In this document: piece by piece, positions 17,666-24,738 of the stretch | Position numbering within the stretch: position 1 is the first letter of the stretch | How the letters are laid out: each line of letters opens with the position of its first letter | From: Pontibacillus halophilus JSM 076056 = DSM 19796 | Lineage (GTDB): Bacteria > Bacillota > Bacilli > Bacillales > BH030062 | DNA: 64,000 nt | Direction of reading: 5' to 3' | Assembly (NCBI RefSeq): GCF_000425205.1 | Contig: NZ_AULI01000001.1 | Span: 62,001-126,000, forward strand | Notes under the pieces: generated by a model | Databases searched by the model: none | Seen by the model: only the letters and a program-made list of their open reading frames with translations | Told to the model about the DNA's origin: nothing | Made by a program: the position numbers and the translations under genes

Positions 17666-17772
17666 AGAAACCCATCTGTCCCATTTGTTCTCATCCAATA
17701 CTCAAACTCAAGCATACAGCTCGGTGTCAGTGCGGTTCTAGACTGATTCCCGCAAGAAAGTCCGCCTCATAA
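17662..17772 (+). CDS. Small cysteine-rich peptide (36 aa), zinc-ribbon-like
   Basis: Begins [18 protein letters not shown] and continues to [10 protein letters not shown], so it has a CPxC and a CxC pair about 18 residues apart, the spacing of a tiny zinc ribbon or metal-binding knuckle. Its ATG overlaps the ferrochelatase stop (ATGA), so it would be translated by coupling. The terminator hairpin of the operon overlaps its last codons. No family recognised. Position after ferrochelatase suggests iron or heme handling, which is speculation. It could be a chance frame. Confidence 0.45.
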   Translation: MKKPICPICSHPILKLKHTARCQCGSRLIPARKSAS

Positions 17773-17795
17773 TTGGGGCGGACTTTCTTATTTAT
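17756..17795. terminator. Terminator after katA-cpfC
   Basis: GAAAGTCCGCC / GGCGGACTTTC with TTATTTAT after it on the plus strand. It can also serve the convergent doxX gene on the minus strand, with a weaker T-tract. Confidence 0.88.
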
Positions 17796-17809
17796 AAGTG
17801 CATATACAG

Positions 17810-18319
17810 TTAATGTCCATGTTGGGTGCGTAGTGTTGGTTTCTTATCGTGCAACAGTTGGTGTACGTAAGGAATTACCCAACGGTCGAGACCGTATTTC
17901 CCTGCGTTCCATCCTGCGATTAATAGGAATATTGTAAGCAGAACCATCTGTGGATTTGTGCTCGTTGTACCACTAAACAGGAAAGCGAAATTCATGGTGA
18001 TGCCCATAAGAGCAGAGAAAGTTGTAAATACGCCAAGTATAAGTGCTAAACCAACTAGGACTTCTCCCCACATGACAAGGAAGGTGAAGAAATTCGCGTT
18101 GGGAATTGCGACACTCTCCAAGAAACCAGCCCACCATCCTTGAACAGCTGGGTGTTCACCAGTTGCTTTCCCTACGGCTCCTTGTAGGAATCCTCCTGCA
18201 TTAAAGCCTCCGCCTATCTTACTTATGCCTGCAGTTAACCACGTGTACCCTAAGTACACACGAATCACTGTCCACAATACAGCTGCTACTTTACTTTCAC
18301 GAATCCATTGAACCATCAT
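17810..18319 (-). CDS. DoxX-family membrane protein
   Basis: About 169 residues with four hydrophobic segments. It carries the DoxX features WLTAGISKI near the first helix, the conserved MWGEVLVGLALILG stretch (E and G residues) and a C-terminal NAGKYGLDRWVIP. DoxX proteins are small integral membrane proteins; in actinobacteria one partners with superoxide dismutase and a thiosulfate-oxidoreductase-like protein, but in Bacillota the function is not settled. I take ATG 18319 (AAAGGGAG upstream). A Rex/FNR-like palindrome lies right upstream of the ribosome binding site. Monocistronic and convergent with the katA operon. Confidence 0.82.
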   Translation of the reverse strand: MMVQWIRESKVAAVLWTVIRVYLGYTWLTAGISKIGGGFNAGGFLQGAVGKATGEHPAVQGWWAGFLESVAIPNANFFTFLVMWGEVLVGLALILGVFTTFSALMGITMNFAFLFSGTTSTNPQMVLLTIFLLIAGWNAGKYGLDRWVIPYVHQLLHDKKPTLRTQHGH

Positions 18320-18334
18320 TCTCCTCACTCCCTT

Positions 18335-18352
18335 TTGTGAAGTAATTCACAT
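18335..18352. promoter_or_regulatory. Rex- or FNR-like operator upstream of doxX
   Basis: TTGTGAA-GTAA-TTCACAT matches the Rex consensus TTGTGAA-N4-TTCACAA at all but the last base. It also contains TGTGA-N6-TCACA, the CRP/FNR-family pattern. It sits just 5' of the doxX Shine-Dalgarno. Which factor binds cannot be decided here. Confidence 0.55.
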
Positions 18353-18577
18353 GAATGGATGTAGAAACTTGATGTCTTTCTCTACATTTAGTTTAGCATG
18401 ATTTCCACTGAATATAGTCCCTTTCAGAACGTGTTCACGAAGCGTTCACAGCATTATGAACACTTTCGCAACAGGCGCAATGGAAGGTTTCATTTCAGTA
18501 CAGATTCTAAAACGAAATAGGGAGCATAGTGTACTAGTGAATGGGTTGTCCTATTTCCCATATTGAGGAGGGATCAT

Positions 18578-19699
18578 ATGAAGCCTACTGATTCACTTGT
18601 AGAAGTACGTCCTCACGTCTACGTATCGAAGCATGACCCTGGGTATTATCGGAAAGTGGTGCATTACCATCCATTAAGTGCAGATGCACACTATGAATAT
18701 GCGCTCTACCTCTTTAAAGAAGGACAGGTGAATAGCGGATTTCGTCATATGAAGATGGCTTCTTCCTTACATCATAGACAAGCTACTCACTGGGTTAATC
18801 AGCAGAGAACTTCTTCACTTCCTCCCACACCACCTAAGAAGTTCCCATGGTTGCTCACATGCCTTCTCCTTCTGGCACTACTCGCCTTTCTAGTTGCCGC
18901 AGGATTACTCGCTCTTTCAACTATCCAATGGTTTGATTCAAGACACACCGTCTCACATGTTACCTCGGAATCGGTCTTTGAACGTCATGCATCCACTGAG
19001 CTTGAGGCCATCTCCCCTCATCCGAGACCAATGGGTACACCTACAGAGGCCGATGTGCTGCCGGTATTGATGGTGCAAAATGCTGCAGAACGTTACGAGC
19101 AGATGCATGGCGCGTATCCTTCTACAGACCAACTTATTGGAGATTTCCCAAACAACCATCTTTCCTTTCTCCCTTCAGGAACAGCTTATACGTTGAGCGA
19201 CCAAGGGTATGACCTTTCCTCTTCACCCGCTGTGTTGCCACGCAGTCTCACGCAAAGTGATTTGTTAGAGCTCCATTATTATCCGACTCCGAATGTAGTA
19301 ACGCTAGAGCGGGGTGGGGAGGTGCTCGTGACGTATCCTGTTGCAAGCGGACCAAAGCCTCCACCTACATCAACTGTACTCACCCGTGTTGTAGAACCTT
19401 TAGGTAGTAACGGTGCGTACGGCTCAAAGGCGTTGGCTTTAGAAGATGGGTACGCCATACACGGTACGAATGACCCTTCTTCAATCGGATCTTATGAAAC
19501 GGGCGGTTGTCTTCGCATGCATGACGCTGACATTGACAATTTGTTCAGCTATGTGGCCATTGGCACTCCCTTCATCTCAGAGCCTGAAGGACTTACACCA
19601 CCCTACGCAACGTTCGGTAAATCTCTCCCAACACTTGCAGAAAGTGACCAACAGAGTAAGCAAGAGAAATCCGAACTCTCCTTCTCATGGAAACATTAA
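18578..19699 (+). CDS. L,D-transpeptidase (YkuD domain) with cytoplasmic N-domain
   Basis: 373 residues from ATG 18578 behind GAGGAGGGA. The first 80 or so residues look like a soluble repeat-type helical domain (PLSADAHYEYALYLFKEG resembles a TPR unit). A single membrane segment follows at about 90-113. The C-terminal YkuD domain carries the catalytic motif HGTNDPSSIG...GGCLRMHD, with His295 and Cys311. Such enzymes make 3-3 cross-links or modify peptidoglycan outside the membrane. The long helical cytoplasmic domain is less usual than the LysM domain of B. subtilis YkuD. Upstream (18430-18460) are GTTCAC repeats and a GTGTTCA/TGAACAC pair of unknown role. Confidence 0.88.
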   Translation: MKPTDSLVEVRPHVYVSKHDPGYYRKVVHYHPLSADAHYEYALYLFKEGQVNSGFRHMKMASSLHHRQATHWVNQQRTSSLPPTPPKKFPWLLTCLLLLALLAFLVAAGLLALSTIQWFDSRHTVSHVTSESVFERHASTELEAISPHPRPMGTPTEADVLPVLMVQNAAERYEQMHGAYPSTDQLIGDFPNNHLSFLPSGTAYTLSDQGYDLSSSPAVLPRSLTQSDLLELHYYPTPNVVTLERGGEVLVTYPVASGPKPPPTSTVLTRVVEPLGSNGAYGSKALALEDGYAIHGTNDPSSIGSYETGGCLRMHDADIDNLFSYVAIGTPFISEPEGLTPPYATFGKSLPTLAESDQQSKQEKSELSFSWKH

Positions 19700-19739
19700 A
19701 CTTCCTCACCATTCCTTGTGTAGGAGAGGGAGTTTTTTT
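19698..19739 (+). terminator. Terminator after the L,D-transpeptidase gene
   Basis: AAACT-CCTC / GAG-GGAGTTT stem followed by a T7 run, immediately after the stop. Confidence 0.8.
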
Positions 19740-19770
19740 GTGATGGATAACAAGATTAGAAGCGCGGTTA

Positions 19771-19800
19771 TTGACGAATACTGTATAAGACGTCTATAGT
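19771..19800 (+). promoter_or_regulatory. Promoter of the nitroreductase gene
   Basis: TTGACG, 18-base spacer, TATAGT. The MhqR-type operator lies about 65 bases downstream. Confidence 0.5.
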
Positions 19801-19865
19801 GAATGTGTTAAAATTATGTCTGTATTGCAGTAATAAATAGAGAATCGCTCGTTTCTTTGGCTATA

Positions 19866-19883
19866 TATCTCGAATATGAGATT
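19866..19883. promoter_or_regulatory. MhqR-type operator
   Basis: tATCTCGAATATGAGATt, an ATCTC-N6-GAGAT palindrome with the GAAT centre, is very close to the B. subtilis MhqR (MarR-family, quinone/diamide-sensing) site TATCTCGAATTCGAGATA. It is 32 bases before the start of the nitroreductase gene. Confidence 0.75.
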
Positions 19884-19914
19884 TATTACCTATTGTATTC
19901 AAGGAGGATGACGA

Positions 19915-20526
19915 ATGGACCAAGTAATGCTTGATACCATGCACAAACGTAACGGTACGAAAGAATTTGATAAAGAAACAACAATCACGAAAGAAGAGCT
20001 GAACGCAATTCTTCAGGATGCGATGACCGCTCCTTCTTCCTTTAATCTACAACACTGGAATTTCATCGTCTTCCATAGCGATGAAGCCAAGCAAGACTTG
20101 TTGCCAATTGCATTTAACCAAGAGAAAGTGACTGACTCAGCAGCGACGATTGCTGTCCTAGCCGACCTTGAAGCGAATCGCAATGTGGATGTGGCGTTTG
20201 ATGAGTTGGTTGACTCTGGCGCAATCACATCAGAAGTGAAACAAGGTGTGGCCAATGCAGTAGAGAACTTCTATCAAAATCCTGCTGCAGCACGTGACAC
20301 AGCGTTTCTAAACGCAGGTCTAGTGAGTATGCAAATCATGCTTGCCGCCGAAGCTCGTGATTACGATACAATCGCAATGGGTGGCTTTAACGGCAAAGCG
20401 TTCAAAGAGGCATATGACGTGAGCGACCGCTTTGAACCTGTGATGCTAATTTCAATCGGGAAAGAGGCGTGGACACCAGCCAAAACACCACGCCTTGCAG
20501 TAGAAGACGTAACAACTTGGAAATAA
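19915..20526 (+). CDS. Nitroreductase family flavoprotein (YodC/MhqN-like)
   Basis: 203 residues, an FMN-dependent nitroreductase fold. Family landmarks are the N-terminal RNGTKEFDKE arginine for FMN phosphate, APSSFNLQHWNFIVF, the MQIMLAAEARDYDT helix and MGGFN, and a C-terminal VMLISIGKE strand. It most resembles YodC and MhqN of B. subtilis, which detoxify quinones, nitro compounds or the disulfide stressor diamide with NAD(P)H. An MhqR-type operator in front supports a role in electrophile/quinone stress. AAGGAGGATGACGA precedes the ATG. Monocistronic. Confidence 0.88.
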   Translation: MDQVMLDTMHKRNGTKEFDKETTITKEELNAILQDAMTAPSSFNLQHWNFIVFHSDEAKQDLLPIAFNQEKVTDSAATIAVLADLEANRNVDVAFDELVDSGAITSEVKQGVANAVENFYQNPAAARDTAFLNAGLVSMQIMLAAEARDYDTIAMGGFNGKAFKEAYDVSDRFEPVMLISIGKEAWTPAKTPRLAVEDVTTWK

Positions 20527-20566
20527 GTAAAGAAGCGCTGAGGAGATTCCTCAGCGCTTCTCTTAT
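20524..20566. terminator. Bidirectional terminator
   Basis: GAAGCGCTGAGGA / TCCTCAGCGCTTC perfect stem between the convergent nitroreductase and GH42 genes. The T-rich side is better on the minus strand (TTTACTTATTT). Confidence 0.85.
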
Positions 20567-22515
20567 GCTTGAATGATTCGGCTTGCAAATGGCTCTAACG
20601 TTTCTTGTTGGAACGGCTTGAATTGATCCGTGTGGTTCATAACGAAATAATACGTCTCTTCTCCAACACTGCGCTTGTACGCCTCAACGCCCTTCTCTGT
20701 ATCTACATGGACTAACTGATGATCGTGAATAATATCTTCAACAATGGCATTCATCGCATCGTCATTTAGCCCGCCACCGATATAATACGCAACGCCTTCT
20801 CCATAAGCATTCTTCGTAACAGCTGCGTACTCCTTGTAGAAATAATCTGTGTAGCTGAACAACGGCTCTGCAGTGTTCACTTTAATTAAATCACGCCACA
20901 TATTCATCGTAGCTGGGACTTGTTCAAATGCCCCACTGCCTTGCAGGGTAACAGTCGGCTCTTCCGTGAGTGATTCAATTTCTTCAACGCGAATCCCAGT
21001 TAAATCAGCGACAGGTCCTGGTAGATCACGTTTAAAGTGAATCGTATTATCTTTATCCTTCAACCCTGTACGGAAACTGAATAGTACCGTTCCTCCACGC
21101 TCTGTAAATTCACGAAGTCGCTTAGCAAATGGTTCATCCATCAGCTGCATAACCGGAACGACCACTACTTTATAGGAGGAGAAGTCACGGTCGTATGGCA
21201 ATACGTCCATCGCAACGTTACGATCATAAAATGGGCGATACAAGCGCACCATTTCATCATGAAAGTCAAAGTCCTTGCTCTGAATTTGTCCTTCCCACGC
21301 CCAAATGTTGTCGTAATCGTACAAGACGGCGACATCCGCATGAATTGGGCTATCAAGGACATGCTCATAAGAAGACATATCTTCAAACACTTCCTGTGCT
21401 TCTTGATACTTCCTACCGTAGCGGCCGTCGTGGTCAACGACGCCATAACAGAACTGCTCCGCCCCGTGCGTCATGCCACGCCAGCGGAAGAACAGCATAT
21501 TTGAACAACCATGAGCGAACGCTTGGTACGCCCACATTTTCGCCTCATTCGGACGTGGTAAGTAGCCAATGACATCATGACCTTGTGCTCCTATTAGCTC
21601 CTCAACAATCCAGAAGTTTTGTTGCTTCAACCCCCGGTTAAAGTCAAGCGCAAGGGCGGTTGCTTCAGGCGGTACCGGCTTCTCAAGACCACCCCACACT
21701 GGATAGTTGTCATATGAAACAAAATCCATCGTACGAACATTCTCCGCATGGTCGAACTGCTTGCCAAAGAAACCACCGGACACGTTCGTCGTAATTGTCT
21801 GGTGATCTCCTTTATACTGACGAACCGCTTCAACCATTTCATGGGCGAATCGATTAACAGAATCAGAACGGAAGCGTGCCCAGTCAAGCTTTAAGGATGG
21901 GCTATGTGTCGTAATGGTCGGGGTAGGCATTGGAATCTCTTTGAAATCGTTGTACGTCTGCCCCCAGAAGATTGTTCCATAACGTTCGTTCAGTTCATCA
22001 ATGGTTCCATATTTAGCTTCAAGGAACGTCTGAAATTTGGCATGACATTGCTCACAGAAGCAACGGTCGCTTCCTTCGTGCCCAAATTCATTGTCAATCT
22101 GCCATACTACGACGTGCTCACGGTTCGCGTACTGCTGGGTGACTTTCTCAGTAATACGGCGTGCATATGTACGGTATACATCTGAATTAAAGCAATATTG
22201 ACGACGACCGCCGAACGCGCGCTCGTTGCCATACTCGTCCTTTGATAAGATAGAAGGATATTTGCTTGCTAGCCAAGCAGGGAAAGTCGCAGTCGGAGTT
22301 CCGAACATGACAGATAAGCCTTTCTTCTCCAATTGTTCGATTACGCCGTCAAAGAAAGAGAAGTCGAATTGCCCTTCTTGTGGCTCCATCTTGTGCCATG
22401 CAAATTCCCCGATACGAACCATATTGCTCCCCAGTTGTTTAATGCCTTCCATATCTTCTTCCATGACCGCTTCTGGCCAGTGCTCTGGATAATAATCCAC
22501 TCCGAAATAACTCAT
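20563..22515 (-). CDS. GH42 beta-galactosidase
   Basis: 650 residues from ATG 22515 (GGAGGAGA upstream). Domain A is a TIM barrel opening with GVDYYPEHWPE. The acid/base is Glu143 in WQIDNEFGHEG, and the nucleophile glutamate lies near 305 in WIVEELIGAQG. A zinc cluster Cys108 and CFCEQC (about 152-157) is present, as in Thermus A4-type enzymes. A glutamine-amidotransferase-like B domain and small C domain follow. Cytosolic; releases galactose from short beta-galactosides. It has no signal peptide. Last gene of the galactoside operon; its start overlaps the epimerase stop (ATGA). Confidence 0.95.
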   Translation of the reverse strand: MSYFGVDYYPEHWPEAVMEEDMEGIKQLGSNMVRIGEFAWHKMEPQEGQFDFSFFDGVIEQLEKKGLSVMFGTPTATFPAWLASKYPSILSKDEYGNERAFGGRRQYCFNSDVYRTYARRITEKVTQQYANREHVVVWQIDNEFGHEGSDRCFCEQCHAKFQTFLEAKYGTIDELNERYGTIFWGQTYNDFKEIPMPTPTITTHSPSLKLDWARFRSDSVNRFAHEMVEAVRQYKGDHQTITTNVSGGFFGKQFDHAENVRTMDFVSYDNYPVWGGLEKPVPPEATALALDFNRGLKQQNFWIVEELIGAQGHDVIGYLPRPNEAKMWAYQAFAHGCSNMLFFRWRGMTHGAEQFCYGVVDHDGRYGRKYQEAQEVFEDMSSYEHVLDSPIHADVAVLYDYDNIWAWEGQIQSKDFDFHDEMVRLYRPFYDRNVAMDVLPYDRDFSSYKVVVVPVMQLMDEPFAKRLREFTERGGTVLFSFRTGLKDKDNTIHFKRDLPGPVADLTGIRVEEIESLTEEPTVTLQGSGAFEQVPATMNMWRDLIKVNTAEPLFSYTDYFYKEYAAVTKNAYGEGVAYYIGGGLNDDAMNAIVEDIIHDHQLVHVDTEKGVEAYKRSVGEETYYFVMNHTDQFKPFQQETLEPFASRIIQA

Positions 22516-23528
22516 GATTCTCCTCCGATCTCCATTGTAAATGTCCATGTATATGTCCCATTAGCCGGGATGTAGCTTGCTTTCCCAATTTTATGTGCGA
22601 CATAGACGTCATCATAAACGCCTGTGCACGGTTCAAGAGCAAAGTTGTAATCTCCTCGATACCCTCCATGCGTCTTCCACACTCCGAGGTATGGAACTTT
22701 GTCCTTCTCGAAGGTGTACGTTAGCGTCGCATCGAGATCCCCTTGAATAACCCGACACCATCCTTCTGTTAACGGTTCTGTGAAATAAAACTTCTCAACA
22801 TTGTTCGCCTGTTTGTCTTCCATGCGAGACAAATCGATTACGTTTCCACTCTTCTCAGAATACGTCTTCGGAAATCGATGACGTCGTCCCCACTCTCCTA
22901 AGTGCTGAGAAGCATGTTCCACATTCATAACTTCAGTCATCCCTTTCGGCACTTCGAAAGTCGTGGATGGATTCATGTTCAAGAGCGCATGAGGTGTCCA
23001 GATAAATGGAAAAGGCTCATTTGAGTGATTGATGGCTTCATATGAAAACTCGAGTGCTTTCCCATTCAATCGCACCGTTTTCCTAAGTTCATATGGGAAA
23101 CGCGGAGATGCGACCGTAAATGCTAAGTAATCATCTCCTGCTTCCGCGTCCCATGGCATAGCCCATACTTCACCATGGTCAGGGATACTTCCTTCTACAG
23201 TTGGATGTGGACCTTGATCAATCCCTGGGAACATATCGTCACTTCCACTTGAATCATAATCTGAGAAGGGAGCCCCGTATGGAGGGGCAAGCAACGTATC
23301 CTCATTCGACTGGAACAGCCATTCATAGTCATGCGTTACATCGTATAAGCTCGCAAGCTTAGAACCATAAGTAGGAAGAAATGTACAGCGCACGTACTCA
23401 TTCTTAAGTTCAATACTTGGAATCCCTTTGTATGTTCCGCGCTTCACCTCTACCCCTCCAACCTGGTCGTAGTCCTCCATTAAAGGTTGTTCTGTTCTGT
23501 ATAGGCTCGTTCCGTCCATTCCCATCAC
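22512..23528 (-). CDS. Aldose 1-epimerase-like (galactose mutarotase superfamily) protein
   Basis: 338 residues with the beta-sandwich pattern of the mutarotase superfamily. NEYVRCTFLPTYGSKLASLYD is near the N-terminus, followed by FPGIDQGPHP and DHGEVWAMPW. The central WTPHALLNM contains a His typical of the substrate site. Position between galK and GH42 suggests interconversion of galactose anomers before phosphorylation, which GalK needs in alpha form. It is a divergent member, so another hexose epimerase role is possible. GTG 23528 or ATG 23525 are both well placed after AGAGGAG; I list the longer. Confidence 0.8.
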   Translation of the reverse strand: MMGMDGTSLYRTEQPLMEDYDQVGGVEVKRGTYKGIPSIELKNEYVRCTFLPTYGSKLASLYDVTHDYEWLFQSNEDTLLAPPYGAPFSDYDSSGSDDMFPGIDQGPHPTVEGSIPDHGEVWAMPWDAEAGDDYLAFTVASPRFPYELRKTVRLNGKALEFSYEAINHSNEPFPFIWTPHALLNMNPSTTFEVPKGMTEVMNVEHASQHLGEWGRRHRFPKTYSEKSGNVIDLSRMEDKQANNVEKFYFTEPLTEGWCRVIQGDLDATLTYTFEKDKVPYLGVWKTHGGYRGDYNFALEPCTGVYDDVYVAHKIGKASYIPANGTYTWTFTMEIGGES

Positions 23529-23550
23529 ATCTTCACTCCTCTCATGTCAT

Positions 23551-24720
23551 TCACGCTTCGTGAAACGCTAATGATTTGACCCCATCGCCAATTTCCACTA
23601 CATAGAAATCTGGCCGGATCCCTGTTTCCTCTTCATATTCTCGTCCCACTACTTCCATAAACGATTGAATGTCATTCGTGCGCACAAGATTAACGGTACA
23701 TCCTCCAAATCCAGCCCCTGTCATGCGAGCCCCTACAGCACCAGCTCTTTGCGCTGCTGAAACGAGCGCATCTAACTCATGCCCCGTCACTTCATAGTCC
23801 TCACGTAGTGAGCGATGGGAGTCATTCATCAAATTCCCAAAGGCAGTTAGATCTCCGCTTGCCAAGACACGTGCTGCTTCTTTCGTTCGTTCGTGTTCAT
23901 AGACGACGTGACGAACCCGCTTTCGGTCTACGTCATTCCCAATCTCATCTTTCCATTGTTCAAAGTCACTAGGGGAAATCTCACATAAGTTGTGGAGCGT
24001 ATGATTCTGTTGCAAATCCGTCAGTGCCCGCTCACATTCTTTGCGTCGTTCATTGTATTTTGAATCCGCCAACCCTCTTCGTTTGTTCGTATTTGCAATA
24101 ATAAGTGAATGGTCTGCTAACTGAAGAGGGCTATATGAATAATCGAGTGAGTCACAGTCGAGTAAGATTGCATGCTCCTTACGCCCCATTGCAACAGCGA
24201 ATTGGTCCATAATGCCACAGTTTACACCAACGAACTCATTCTCAGCACGTTGCGCAAGTATGGCAAGTTCTTTGCCGTCGATGGAAAGGTTAAACAGCGC
24301 ATTCATTGCAGCTCCTGTCACCACTTCAATTGAAGCAGATGAAGATAAGCCAGCCCCATTCGGAATATCTCCATAAAAGAGAATGTCTACCCCATTCGTC
24401 ATGCAATACCCACTCTTTAGTAACGTGGAAATCATCCCAATCGGGTAATTCGCCCAATCTTGTTCTTCTTTATACTGCAAGTCAGCGAGATCAGCTTGAA
24501 TAACTCCTTGCTCCTTAAAGTTCATCGAATATAGCCGGAGAAGGCCGTCCTCTCGCCTACGTGCCATCGCGTATGTCCCAACATCCAGCGCACATGGAAA
24601 CACGTAGCCTCCATTATAATCAATGTGCTCCCCAATTAAGTTCACTCGCCCAGGTGCAAAGAACAGCTCCCCCTCGCCATTGCCAAACACTTGTGCAAAC
24701 GCTTGTTGCAACGCTTCCAT
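23551..24720 (-). CDS. galK: Galactokinase
   Basis: 389 residues, GHMP kinase. It phosphorylates galactose to galactose-1-phosphate with ATP. Signature PGRVNLIGEHIDYNGG is at about 23-38, the ATP loop GAGLSSSASIE at about 121-131, and MTGAGFGGC near residue 335. The length is normal. It follows the GH36 gene by 18 bases and is preceded by GGAGGGGATGG. The next Leloir enzymes (galT, galE) are not in this cluster, so they must be elsewhere, or galactose-1-phosphate is used differently. Confidence 0.97.
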   Translation of the reverse strand: MEALQQAFAQVFGNGEGELFFAPGRVNLIGEHIDYNGGYVFPCALDVGTYAMARRREDGLLRLYSMNFKEQGVIQADLADLQYKEEQDWANYPIGMISTLLKSGYCMTNGVDILFYGDIPNGAGLSSSASIEVVTGAAMNALFNLSIDGKELAILAQRAENEFVGVNCGIMDQFAVAMGRKEHAILLDCDSLDYSYSPLQLADHSLIIANTNKRRGLADSKYNERRKECERALTDLQQNHTLHNLCEISPSDFEQWKDEIGNDVDRKRVRHVVYEHERTKEAARVLASGDLTAFGNLMNDSHRSLREDYEVTGHELDALVSAAQRAGAVGARMTGAGFGGCTVNLVRTNDIQSFMEVVGREYEEETGIRPDFYVVEIGDGVKSLAFHEA

Positions 24721-24738
24721 CCTACCATCCCCTCCATA

